Positions 6,921-15,060 of a stretch of DNA of 64,000 bases are shown in pieces. This DNA is from Methylobacterium sp. C25 (lineage in GTDB: Bacteria; Pseudomonadota; Alphaproteobacteria; Rhizobiales; Beijerinckiaceae): assembly GCF_021352225.1 (NCBI RefSeq), contig NZ_JAAUVI010000016.1:1-64000 (forward strand), read 5' to 3'. The notes beneath the pieces are model-generated. The model ran no database searches and was not told where the DNA came from. It worked only from the letters and a program-made list of their open reading frames with translations. How positions within the stretch are numbered: the stretch's first letter is position 1; every line of letters starts with the position of its first letter. A program made the position numbers and the translations under genes.

Positions 6921-8947
6921 CGCGCGGGCCTCGGATCGCCCGGTCGCCAGCCGTCGATGGCGCCCGCCTCTTCCTGAAGCTGCGGAAGCGAGCCCTGGTC
7001 GCAGCCGACGGACGCCGTTGCGGACCCCTCGGTCCGGCCGCCGCCGCAGCAAGCGCCGTCATCGGCGCGACGTTGGGCCGGGTCCCCGGCCTGATCGAGC
7101 AGCTCCTCGACGCCGGCCCGGTCGTGATCGTCGTGGAGGCGGCCGACGACGACTGGGCCGCGGCCCTCGGCCGCGCCGTCCGGGAATGCGTCCTCACCAC
7201 CGCACGCCTGCCGCCGAAGGTCGAAGCGGGCGGGTACAAGCTTTCCAAGGCCCTCATTGGCGCGGACCCTCGCAAGCGCTCGGCTGCTCCGGTCCGCGTC
7301 TTCGCCGGCCCCTCGAGGATTTCTGAAAAAGAGAGCAAGGACGCTTTGTCATCGATCGGCGACATGAGTTCTGTCGTCGCGATCGCGAGGGAACCCTGTC
7401 GGGAACTCCCGCCCGCCGTTCTCCGGGCCGCCGACCACAGGCTCGTCGCCTGCCCTCTCGATGCCGACCTTCTCGCCCTCGTCGTCGCGGCTGTCGCCGG
7501 ATCCCGTCCGAAGAAAACTTTGCCTGCCGAGCTGATGCGGCTCCTCGACCTCGACGACATCCGCCTGGCGCTCCATCGCGATCGGGGGGCGGACGGATGC
7601 ATCGAGCGTCTCGAGCACCTCACGCAGAGCCGTCTCACGACGCAGGTCGCTGTTCCGCGGCTCTCCGACCTCGCCGGCTACGGCGCGGCCCGGGAGATCG
7701 GTATGGGGATCGCCCGTGATCTCAACGCCTACAGGAGCGGGTTGCCCTGGTCCCGGATCGAGCGCGGAATCCTCCTCTTCGGCCCACCCGGCACCGGCAA
7801 GACACTATTTGCCAAGTCTCTGGCATCACAGGCGAATTTGCCGTTCGTCGCAGGTTCGCTGACCCTCTGGCAGGCTGCTGGCGACGGACACCTGGGTTCA
7901 TTGCTGAAGAGCATGCGCACATTCTTCTCTCAGGCTCGGGCACTCGCGCCCGCGATCGCCTTTATCGACGAGATCGACAATTTCGGAACGAGGGAAAAAT
8001 TCGGGGATGCGTATGCCCAGTACTGGCGGCAGGCGGTCACGTGCCTGCTCGAATGCCTCGACGGCGTCGTAGATCGCGAGGGCGTCCTGGTCGTCGCCGC
8101 GACCAACAACATCCGGGCCATCGACCCCGCCATCCTCCGCTCCGGTCGGTTCGACCGGCGGATCGAGATCGGTCTGCCCGGCTTCGACGATCTCCGCGGG
8201 ATCCTGCGCTTCCACCTCGAGGACGAGCTCTCCGGCGAGGATCTCGGCACGATCGCCCGGCGAATGCTCGGCAGCAGCGCTGCAGATTGCGCGGCCGTCG
8301 TCCGACGGGCTCGCGGGACCGCGCGGCAGGCCGAGCGCCAGTTGACGATGGCGGATCTGCTCGCGGATTTGGGCGACGGCCGAACCACCGCCAACCCCGA
8401 AACGGAGCGCCGGACCGCGATCCATGAGTCCGGCCACGCGATCGTCGCCCATGCCCTCGGCATTTCGGTCGGCGACATCGGGCTCCTCCCCCTCTCCGGA
8501 GTTGCTGGCGGCTTCACCCGCATCGGAACCCCCGAGGTTGCGACACGGGAGACGTGCCGCGCCTTGCTTTCGGCCGCGTTGGCCGGCCGAGCTGCGGAGG
8601 TCGCGATGACCGGCGAAGCCTCCGCAGGATCGGCCTCCGACCTCGCCTGGGCGACCGAGATCGCCAGATCGATGCACGCCGAATGGGGGCTCGGATCCTG
8701 GCTCTCCGTGCGCGGTCCGGGCCGGTCGACTGCCCGGCTCGATGCTCTCGTCGAATCTGAAATCCGTCGGGCCTTCGAGCGGGCGACCGCCATCGTCGAA
8801 ACGCGACGGAGGCAACTCGAACTGCTCGCCGACATACTCCTTGAGCGCCGGGCTCTTACGGAAACCGAGGTCGATACGATTTTGATCACATCTCTCAAGG
8901 GGCCCGATCGCATGACGGCGACCTCGACCGTCGAGGCGGAAAGATGA
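6917..8947 (+). CDS. FtsH-like AAA+ ATPase / M41 metalloprotease without membrane anchor
   Basis: The 676-residue protein starts at the ATGA overlap with the previous gene. An N-terminal domain of about 220 residues, unrelated to FtsH, precedes an AAA+ module with Walker A GPPGTGKT (289-296), Walker B IAFIDEID (347-354), sensor AATNN near 394, and an arginine finger region (SGRFDRR). A peptidase M41 domain follows, with zinc motif HESGH (503-507) and a third ligand Asp at about 575 in SASDLAWAT, matching FtsH geometry. FtsH has two N-terminal transmembrane helices; none is visible here, so this is probably a soluble ATP-dependent protease with its own recognition domain. It is the core of the island operon. 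Confidence 0.9.
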   Translation: MTRGPRIARSPAVDGARLFLKLRKRALVAADGRRCGPLGPAAAAASAVIGATLGRVPGLIEQLLDAGPVVIVVEAADDDWAAALGRAVRECVLTTARLPPKVEAGGYKLSKALIGADPRKRSAAPVRVFAGPSRISEKESKDALSSIGDMSSVVAIAREPCRELPPAVLRAADHRLVACPLDADLLALVVAAVAGSRPKKTLPAELMRLLDLDDIRLALHRDRGADGCIERLEHLTQSRLTTQVAVPRLSDLAGYGAAREIGMGIARDLNAYRSGLPWSRIERGILLFGPPGTGKTLFAKSLASQANLPFVAGSLTLWQAAGDGHLGSLLKSMRTFFSQARALAPAIAFIDEIDNFGTREKFGDAYAQYWRQAVTCLLECLDGVVDREGVLVVAATNNIRAIDPAILRSGRFDRRIEIGLPGFDDLRGILRFHLEDELSGEDLGTIARRMLGSSAADCAAVVRRARGTARQAERQLTMADLLADLGDGRTTANPETERRTAIHESGHAIVAHALGISVGDIGLLPLSGVAGGFTRIGTPEVATRETCRALLSAALAGRAAEVAMTGEASAGSASDLAWATEIARSMHAEWGLGSWLSVRGPGRSTARLDALVESEIRRAFERATAIVETRRRQLELLADILLERRALTETEVDTILITSLKGPDRMTATSTVEAER

Positions 8948-9105
8948 CCAGGTCAGCAATCAGCAGATGGCTGTCCGGAGTGGAGGCCGCATTGAAATGC
9001 GTCGCCGTGCCTGGTCTCACATGTCTCTTCAATAAGAGGGGCCTCTGCGATCGTTGCATCCGCAAGGCTGCCGACGGTTCTTACGGACCGCACCGTCATG
9101 TGTGA
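8944..9105 (+). CDS. 53-residue cysteine-containing miniprotein
   Basis: The frame starts in an ATGA overlap with the protease stop (8944-8947) and its TGA at 9103-9105 overlaps the start of the GIY-YIG gene (9098), so it is coupled at both ends. The product is basic, with a short hydrophobic/amphipathic N-terminal half and cysteines at residues 19, 27, 35 and 38 (spacing C-x7-C-x7-C-x2-C, ending GLCDRCIRKAADG), which could bind zinc. No homologue is recognised. It could be a small regulator, substrate adaptor or toxin-like product. The double overlap is the main reason to believe it is translated. Confidence 0.6.
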   Translation: MTRSAISRWLSGVEAALKCVAVPGLTCLFNKRGLCDRCIRKAADGSYGPHRHV

Positions 9106-9994
9106 GGACGTGGCCTCTTCCTGGCCCCGCGCGTTCCGAGGAATCCTGCGCGGTACGGGTCTGGACGGGTTCATCTCCATCGAACTCGCCCCAGGTTCCG
9201 TTGTCCTTCACGCCTGTCCGATCGAATCCGTGGGCGCGATGCTGCTCGAGCCGTCTCTGCTTGGGCCAGGGGTCTACGTCCTACTCGGGATCGACGAAGA
9301 GCAACCGGAGGGCCGCCAGGCCATCGTCGGAGAGGGAGGCTCTCTCCAGGAACGCCTGGCTGCCCACGCTTCGGACCAACGTTGCGACTTCTGTTGGGAA
9401 ATCGTCGCATTTAGTGGCCCCGGTGCCATGAACGACACGATTAGGCTCATTCTTCAGAGACTTCTCCTCGACGAAATACGACACAACGGCTTTGCCCGCA
9501 TCGCCAACCGCCACGACGCGGAAAGGCATACGGGCGGTCTGCACGACGTCACCGCCGCCAGAGCCCTGCTCGAGGAGATGCGGACCCTTCTGCGACTCGT
9601 CCGACCGGGTCTGGTCGCCGCGACCACGCCTCCTCGGCTCCCGATATCCGCCCGGTCTCCGCGCGCACCGCGAGGGGTGGAAGAGCATGCCCCCGATTGG
9701 GTTCACCTCGAGATGCGGCACCGCGGCGCCCACGCGACCGTTTCGGTGCGCGGCGGCGAGGTTGTCCTCCTGCCGGGATCCTCGATCCTGTCCGAGACCA
9801 GGTCGACCGCGAGGTGGTTGCTCGCACGAAGACGCGAACTCACGCTGACCCGCGTTCTTACACCCCTGTCGAGCCAGTGGCTCCTCGTCTCGTCGATGGT
9901 GAGGTTCGACAGTCTCGGAGCGGCGACAGCCTTCGTGACCGGAGGCGCCAGCACATCCAGCAGACTGACGTGGACGCCGGTTTGCGATGACTAG
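9098..9994 (+). CDS. GIY-YIG nuclease-like protein with C-terminal DUF4357-like domain
   Basis: This 298-residue protein has a GIY-YIG-type fold near residues 56-145: PGVYVLLG, then AIVGEGGSLQERLAAH in which the usual YIG is IVG but the following arginine (R86) is kept. The acidic catalytic residue expected in the next helix is not obvious (LILQRLLLDEIR). Residues about 205-295 (RGAHATVSVRGGEVVLLPGS ... SSRLTW) resemble DUF4357, a domain that often follows GIY-YIG nucleases. Nuclease activity is therefore plausible but unproven. It overlaps its neighbours on both sides by eight bases and belongs to the island operon. Confidence 0.75.
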   Translation: MCEDVASSWPRAFRGILRGTGLDGFISIELAPGSVVLHACPIESVGAMLLEPSLLGPGVYVLLGIDEEQPEGRQAIVGEGGSLQERLAAHASDQRCDFCWEIVAFSGPGAMNDTIRLILQRLLLDEIRHNGFARIANRHDAERHTGGLHDVTAARALLEEMRTLLRLVRPGLVAATTPPRLPISARSPRAPRGVEEHAPDWVHLEMRHRGAHATVSVRGGEVVLLPGSSILSETRSTARWLLARRRELTLTRVLTPLSSQWLLVSSMVRFDSLGAATAFVTGGASTSSRLTWTPVCDD

Positions 9995-10382
9995 CGGCAT
10001 CGTCGGAACCTTCACGCACGACGGGCGACCCGAGTCCGCTGGCAGGATGCTACCGAAACGCATCCAGCTCCGAAGTTCGCGCTCGCAATGGTCGGCGGAC
10101 GAATTGATGTCGCTCGAGGAGGCATGTGGACTGTTCTTTCCCGCGGGACCGCTCACGGTCAAAACGCTACGGACCGCCATTCGCTCGGGAGACCTTGCGA
10201 TCACGCGCATCGCCGGTCGGATCTACACGACCCCATCATCGATCGAGCAGCTGATCGCGGTGCGCGTCGCCCCTTTCCTGGGTCGATCCGATATCGCCGC
10301 TAGAGCTCGGCAGACGCAGGGAGTGCGGCTCCCCGTCCGGCGCGGGAGAAGGCCTAAACTCGCGGGAGCTAAGAATTCATAA
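9987..10382 (+). CDS. Excisionase-like helix-turn-helix protein
   Basis: The 131-residue protein carries a MerR/excisionase-like winged helix in its middle (SLEEACGLFFPAGPLTVKTL through GRIYTTPSSIEQLIAVR) and a very basic C-terminus (VRRGRRPKLAGAKNS). Recombination directionality factors of this type bend DNA at attachment sites. Its start overlaps the end of the GIY-YIG gene (ATGACTAG) and the tyrosine integrase begins 133 bases downstream, which supports an excisionase role. The assignment rests on the fold pattern and position, not on a specific family match. Confidence 0.6.
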   Translation: MTSGIVGTFTHDGRPESAGRMLPKRIQLRSSRSQWSADELMSLEEACGLFFPAGPLTVKTLRTAIRSGDLAITRIAGRIYTTPSSIEQLIAVRVAPFLGRSDIAARARQTQGVRLPVRRGRRPKLAGAKNS

Positions 10383-10515
10383 AGTACGATCACATCAATA
10401 TTCGATCCTGAATTTCATTTATACATCAAAAAGCAAGACAGTTCGAAATCATGTTCACCGGCTATGCATGATCGTGTCGCTAATTTTTATGTCTCGGATG
10501 CAATGAGGATCGAAG

Positions 10516-11829
10516 GTGCAGAAGCGTGGGGAACCTCATCTATGGGCTCGATCTCGCGGCGATACGGATCGGGGAACTTGGTACATCATCGATGGACAAA
10601 AACAAAAGAGCACCGGGATTGCCGTCGCCGATGATCCGGACCAAATCGCAGCGGATCTTGAGCTAAAAAAATATATTCGCGAGAAGGCACTCGGTTCGTC
10701 TTCGGTCAAGCCTGCCAGGACTCTGGAGGACATTCTGATCGACGATACCCTGGATATTCATTTCAAGATCCGGGTCGACAAGGCGAAGGCTTCCGCGAAA
10801 CGCAGGAACCGGAGGCCGCAGGTGACCGAGGGAAAGAACATCACGGCGCTCAGGGCGTTCTGGAAGGGAAAGTCGCTGGCGCACATCAACCAGATGTCAT
10901 GCGGGGAATACGTCACTTCGAGGCTTGGGCAGCCGCTCGAACGCAGAAACCAGGGCGGCGATCCGACGAAACCACCCACGGTGGGCGTCCCTGAGGCGAG
11001 GAGCGAACTCAACACTTTGCGGCAGGCGATCCGGGACTTCGCGAGCGTCCATGATCTTCAGATCACGCGCCGCGTCTATGTGCCCAAGGCCGGTGTGGAA
11101 CCGGGCGATTGGCTGACCCAGGGCGAACTCGAGCGCGTGCTCCTGGCCTGCGAAGGACAGACCTGGGATCCGCAGACGGAAGATTGGCATCGCGACACCC
11201 GGGGTAGGCCCGTCGTGAACCACAACAAGGCCAGGGTGCGCCTCGGCATCGCCCGCTTCATCCTGATCGGAGCCTTCACCGGTACCCGCCACGACGCCGC
11301 GCTCCGGCTGCGCTGGCACCGAAACGACTCCGCCGGCTACGTCAGCGACGATCTCCGGACGCTTCATAGGAAGGGCGACAAGGAGCCCGATACGAAGAAG
11401 CGTCGTACGCCGTGCAAGATTCCATACAAGCTCCAGGAATATCTGAAGCGCTGGCGAGACGACGACGCCAGTATCCAATGTCTTCATGTCCTGCATCATG
11501 CGAACGGACTTCCTTATCAGTCCTACATGTACACCACCTTCAGGGAGATCATGCGTGACGCGGGGTTCGGAGATCGGGCTCTCAGGCCCCATTCCCTTCG
11601 ATATACCTGCGCGCATTGGATGAAGGATCTTGAAGTTCCGATCTGGATCGCCGCGGACTACCTCGGAATGAGCGTGCGGACGCTCAGCAGGGTCTACGGC
11701 GCGCACAGCCTGGAATCGCACAGGATCGTGGTCGAGGCGTTCGCCAGGATGCCCGACAACTTCGGCGACGACCTGGGGAGGGCGCCGGAGCGCATCGCGG
11801 AAGCGGCCCGTGCGGCGCGCGGCGCATGA
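10516..11829 (+). CDS. Tyrosine recombinase / integrase
   Basis: The 437-residue protein starts at GTG 10516 after GAGGATCGAAG. Its C-terminal catalytic domain shows the first arginine in GTRHDAALRLRW (R258), the HxxR box HSLR (H359, R362) and the nucleophile region LSRVYGAHS (Y394). The usual His/Trp before the tyrosine falls on LGMS and is replaced by Met. The N-terminal half contains an arm/core-binding region. The gene is preceded by a 133-base AT-rich gap likely to contain its promoter and integrase sites, and its last codons overlap the next gene as ATGA. Confidence 0.9.
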   Translation: MQKRGEPHLWARSRGDTDRGTWYIIDGQKQKSTGIAVADDPDQIAADLELKKYIREKALGSSSVKPARTLEDILIDDTLDIHFKIRVDKAKASAKRRNRRPQVTEGKNITALRAFWKGKSLAHINQMSCGEYVTSRLGQPLERRNQGGDPTKPPTVGVPEARSELNTLRQAIRDFASVHDLQITRRVYVPKAGVEPGDWLTQGELERVLLACEGQTWDPQTEDWHRDTRGRPVVNHNKARVRLGIARFILIGAFTGTRHDAALRLRWHRNDSAGYVSDDLRTLHRKGDKEPDTKKRRTPCKIPYKLQEYLKRWRDDDASIQCLHVLHHANGLPYQSYMYTTFREIMRDAGFGDRALRPHSLRYTCAHWMKDLEVPIWIAADYLGMSVRTLSRVYGAHSLESHRIVVEAFARMPDNFGDDLGRAPERIAEAARAARGA

Positions 11830-12533
11830 ACGCGGCGCGGTGGAAGCAGGCGCGCTGGACGCCGTTCGACCCGGTCACGGCACGATTCCTGATCTCGGAA
11901 CGGAGCTTCGTGGGCCTGGCGGTGGGATCGGCGGACCCGCTCCAGTTCGCGGCCGCCTCCGCGATTCTGATCTGCACTGGCGCGACGGCCGAGGAGGTCT
12001 GCGCCATCGGCCTGGATGATCTGCGGCAGGCGAACGGGATCAGGACGATCCGGTTTCCGGACAGGAGAGGCATCGTCCTGCAGGACGTGACGCGGGAGAT
12101 CCCGCTGTTGGCTCCGGCCTGCGACGCGCTCGACGCCCATCTGGCGCGGTTCACCGGACCGCGCGAGGCCTCCTGCAATCTCTGGTCCGGCATCCCCGGG
12201 ACCGGTCCGGCCGCCGACGATCTGGCGCAGGCCATGTTCCAGGCGCTCCGCGCGAACCGCGACCTTCCGGTGGACATTCGCAAGACGCGCGACCTCATGG
12301 CGGCGGCGGCGCGGACATTCCAGTCGGCGCTCTACAGCGCGCGGGTAGAGGACGATCTGCTCGCCTATCTGACGTCCCGGGGCAGCGCGAACCGGATGTC
12401 GAGCAGGGACAGACAGCGTCGGCACCGCGATCCGGCGAACATCCTGCGCATCCTGAACCGACACCACGTGCTCGGTGCGCGCTACGCGTCCGGCTCCGCG
12501 CGGCAGGGGGACGCGGCGGCACCGCGACGCTAG
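11826..12533 (+). CDS. Degenerate integrase-like protein coupled to the integrase
   Basis: The 235-residue protein starts in an ATGA overlap with the integrase stop. Residues about 40-95 (AASAILICTGATAEEVCAIG, then the IRTIRFPDRRG strand and REIPLLAPACDALDAHL) follow the pattern of the first half of a tyrosine-recombinase catalytic domain. The catalytic arginine of the GxRxxE motif is absent (GATAEE at 52-57) and no HxxR or clear tyrosine box follows (DIRKTRDLMAAAARTFQ). I read this as a catalytically inactive paralogue that could act as a partner or regulator of the adjacent integrase. This is an inference from pattern only. Confidence 0.55.
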   Translation: MNAARWKQARWTPFDPVTARFLISERSFVGLAVGSADPLQFAAASAILICTGATAEEVCAIGLDDLRQANGIRTIRFPDRRGIVLQDVTREIPLLAPACDALDAHLARFTGPREASCNLWSGIPGTGPAADDLAQAMFQALRANRDLPVDIRKTRDLMAAAARTFQSALYSARVEDDLLAYLTSRGSANRMSSRDRQRRHRDPANILRILNRHHVLGARYASGSARQGDAAAPRR

Positions 12534-13014
12534 GCCGGCCGTCCGCGGCGATGTCTCTCGCCCGCGCCATCCGCGCCGAATCCGATCGGCCCCGTCGACG
12601 CCTCCGCGTCGGAGCGGTCGCGGCCGCATCGCCCGGATCGGGGGGCGGTCGCACGCGGCGGCGCCGGCCCGACATCTCCGGTCTCCGCGCTCGCCATTCC
12701 TTCCCTGTCGAAGGAGCGGGTTTCATTGCCATGGCAATGAACCGGCGGGCACGGGCGGGCTTGGAAAGGAACCGGAAAGGAACGGATCCGGCTGGAAGGA
12801 CGTCGCGTCAGGATGCTTCCCCCTGCGCCGGACCGGAATGATGAGTCAGGGTTAGCATGTGGCTCTGTGTGTTAAATATCTGATATATATAGTGAAATTA
12901 CTTTGGCAATGATTTTGGCAATGATTTGAGAGAGCGGATTGTCGATGCCAGATCGAGATCGCAAGTCACTTTGTCGAACATGGCAAATCGCCCGACGATC
13001 GTCAGCGGGTGGCT
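12534..13014. other. Gene-free stretch between two convergent integrase genes
   Basis: No convincing gene is present; the arginine-rich frames here are shadows. The stretch falls from GC-rich at the left to AT-rich around 12850-12930. It contains a cluster of GGCAATGA words (listed separately) and several AACCGG/GGAACGGAT-type repeats near 12770-12800. It may hold integrase arm sites or a fused attachment junction. Confidence 0.5.
12724..12928. repeat. Cluster of GGCAATGA repeats and a 16-bp palindrome
   Basis: CATTGCCATGGCAATG at 12724-12739 is a perfect palindrome made of two inverted TTGCC/GGCAA units. Two direct copies of TTGGCAATGATT follow back to back at about 12903-12926. Several spaced copies of one word between two integrase genes suggest binding sites for an integrase, excisionase or other island protein. 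Confidence 0.45.
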
Positions 13015-14568
13015 TCAGAACTCGCAATCGTCGGGCGCATCGTCATCCTCGTCGTAGTTCACGACGCGGCTTCCGAAGCCCGTCAGGACGTCCTTCACGA
13101 TACCCTTCTTGCGATATCGGTTCCCCCGGATGCGCTCCGCCAGCTGTTCCTTGTTCTCCTCGCGAAGCATCGGATCGGCCGCGATGGCGGCATCGCGAAG
13201 TCCGTCGAGCCACTCGCCCCATTTGGCGAGCATGCCAAGCTTGCGGTTCATCTCCTCGTCCCAGTCGTAGGCCGCCGTGGCGTCCGACGGTCGACCTTCG
13301 TTGTGGTCGAGGACGAGCTTCGCATCGTCCCGGGTGAAGCCCAGGTGCTTCTTTCCGTAGGTGAAGAAGGCGCGCCGTATCCCGTGGGGGCTGATCTCGA
13401 CCTTGGGAAAGGCCAGCAGATTATGATTCAGCACGCCGGGGTCGAGCGTCGGCGACTTGCGCTTCACGACCTTGTTTTTCGGATACCGGGCGGGAAACAG
13501 CCAGTACCGATGTTCCGCCCGCGGCCTGCAGACGTCCTCCTCGTTCTGGAGGATGCGCACGAGTTCGGCGGCCGAGCCGGTCAACGGGAGTCGATGCGGC
13601 ACTGCGGCTCCGCGGGTGCGGCCGGTCTTGCGGTAGAACGGAGGCAGGTTCCAGACGACGGTTCCGGCAGGAGCGTCCGGATCGATCCAGCTGAAGTCCT
13701 CCGTGAAGGCGCCCATGATCGCACGACGGCGTTGCGCCGTGTAGAGCAGCAGTCCGATCGCCCAGGATACGTACTGGTCGAGCGCGCCCGATTCGGCGAT
13801 GGCCAGGGTTCGCCCGAGGGCCTCCGGGGTCGGAAGCTTCGGTGCGGCCCTTTTTCGACCCGACGACGCCACCGAGGGCCGCGAGACCAGACGATCGCCA
13901 ACTTCGCTGCGGGTCTTCTCCGGCGGTCGGAGGCGATAGAGCAGGTTAGGCTCGACCAGCGACCGCTTGCGCTGGCCGTCTTCGGACAGCCAGGTCCAGA
14001 AGGAACGAACGACCCGCAGAACGTGGGCCGCGTGTGATTCTACTCCCCGTTCGTGGATGATGCGGATAGCCCCGGCGATCTCCTCGCGCTCGATGCCGGC
14101 GAGGGGGCGCCCGTGGAATACGTTCAGCTCCTTCGTATTCCGGAGGATGCGCCGATAGTCCGTGAGGGTGTCTGGCCTCCGCGTCCGTTGGATTTGGGCG
14201 AGGAAAGCCTCGACTCCCGCTTCCCAGTCCCAGGATGCCGGCGGCTTGACGATCGGAGGCGCCTCAAACGTCGCCGCCATGGGATCGATGTTCTTTCGCA
14301 GGGCCTCCCGGATGCGTGCGGCCTGCCCACGGATATCGGCGAGACTGTCTCGTGTTGCGACGACCTGTCCGAGATCCCATCGTTTCTCGCGCCCGTGGAG
14401 CCGTCCCTTGTAGGACCAGCGGGCTCCCGAGCGCGGACGGACCCTCAGAACCAGCCCGGGACAGTCCGGGTCGCGCTGCTCGGCTTCTGGTCCGCCGACA
14501 TCGCGAAGGACAAGCTTGAGCACGTCCACGGTGATCTTCGTGGCTTTGCCAACCGTTGCGAGCTGTGT
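13015..14568 (-). CDS. P4-type tyrosine integrase at the island end
   Basis: The 517-residue protein starts at ATG 14568 (MTQLATVGKATKITVDVLK); a longer frame to 14721 enters the attachment site and is disfavoured. The N-terminus resembles the arm-binding DUF4102-type domain of P4-like integrases. The catalytic domain shows LLLYTAQRRRAIMGA (first Arg), SPHGIRRAFFTYG (HxxR) and LDHNEGRPSDATAAYDW (His and Tyr). It lies right beside the partial tRNA-Met at 14712, the normal location of an island integrase. It converges on the other integrase pair, implying either two nested elements or a fusion. Confidence 0.9.
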   Translation of the reverse strand, partial: TQLATVGKATKITVDVLKLVLRDVGGPEAEQRDPDCPGLVLRVRPRSGARWSYKGRLHGREKRWDLGQVVATRDSLADIRGQAARIREALRKNIDPMAATFEAPPIVKPPASWDWEAGVEAFLAQIQRTRRPDTLTDYRRILRNTKELNVFHGRPLAGIEREEIAGAIRIIHERGVESHAAHVLRVVRSFWTWLSEDGQRKRSLVEPNLLYRLRPPEKTRSEVGDRLVSRPSVASSGRKRAAPKLPTPEALGRTLAIAESGALDQYVSWAIGLLLYTAQRRRAIMGAFTEDFSWIDPDAPAGTVVWNLPPFYRKTGRTRGAAVPHRLPLTGSAAELVRILQNEEDVCRPRAEHRYWLFPARYPKNKVVKRKSPTLDPGVLNHNLLAFPKVEISPHGIRRAFFTYGKKHLGFTRDDAKLVLDHNEGRPSDATAAYDWDEEMNRKLGMLAKWGEWLDGLRDAAIAADPMLREENKEQLAERIRGNRYRKKGIVKDVLTGFGSRVVNYDEDDDAPDDCEF

Positions 14569-14711
14569 CATCGTCTGGGTCGCATCTGGGTCGCGTGTCC
14601 AAACCGGAGCCGTCCGAGTCGGCCGCGAAGGGGATCTGGGCAATCGTCTGGATCTTATGCAGACTTTGTAAAGATCCCGTTCCTTCGAATCGGCCCTGAA
14701 ATGGCGATCAG

Positions 14712-14761
14712 AAGGAATCATAATCCTTGTGTCGGGGGTTCAAATCCCTCCCTCGCTACCA
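14712..14761 (+). other. 3' half of tRNA-Met(CAT): attachment-site remnant of the island
   Basis: The sequence can be folded as the 3' part of a tRNA: anticodon arm AAGGA-ATCATAA-TCCTT with anticodon CAT (14719-14721 within the loop), variable loop GTGTC, T arm GGGGG-TTCAAAT-CCCTC, acceptor strand CCTCGCT and ACCA. No matching D arm or 5' acceptor strand (AGCGAGG expected) precedes it. It closely resembles the 3' half of alphaproteobacterial elongator tRNA-Met. Islands that integrate into tRNA 3' ends leave such a direct repeat at their distal end, so the intact tRNA and the rest of the element should lie to the left, beyond the window. Confidence 0.8.
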
Positions 14762-15060
14762 CGCTTCACACTAAGCCCAACCTGACGTTCGCTACCGTTC
14801 CCGAGTTGCCTGATCCCAGGCGCCATTTCTGTTGGCGCGCGGGGTTCTGACGGTTCTCGAAGGATCGAACGTCATGCGAGGCAACCCCCCGGTCCCCACC
14901 AGTGAGAAGGCCCGAGCCGGGGGAGCGATCCGACCCTGGCTGAGAAGGTCAACTTTGCCGAGATACGGGCTCGGGAGATTGAGGCCGACTTCGCGCAACG
15001 TCCGATAGTTCCTTACATGCTCGCTCGTCGATGAGAGAAGAGTGCGGTGTGTCCAAGGTG

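Noticed and set aside
12900..12930. Possible CRISPR-like repeats
   Set aside because: Only two adjacent 12-base units, no spacers and no cas genes anywhere in the window.
14690..14761. A complete tRNA gene
   Set aside because: The D arm and 5' acceptor strand are absent; only the 3' half matches tRNA-Met.
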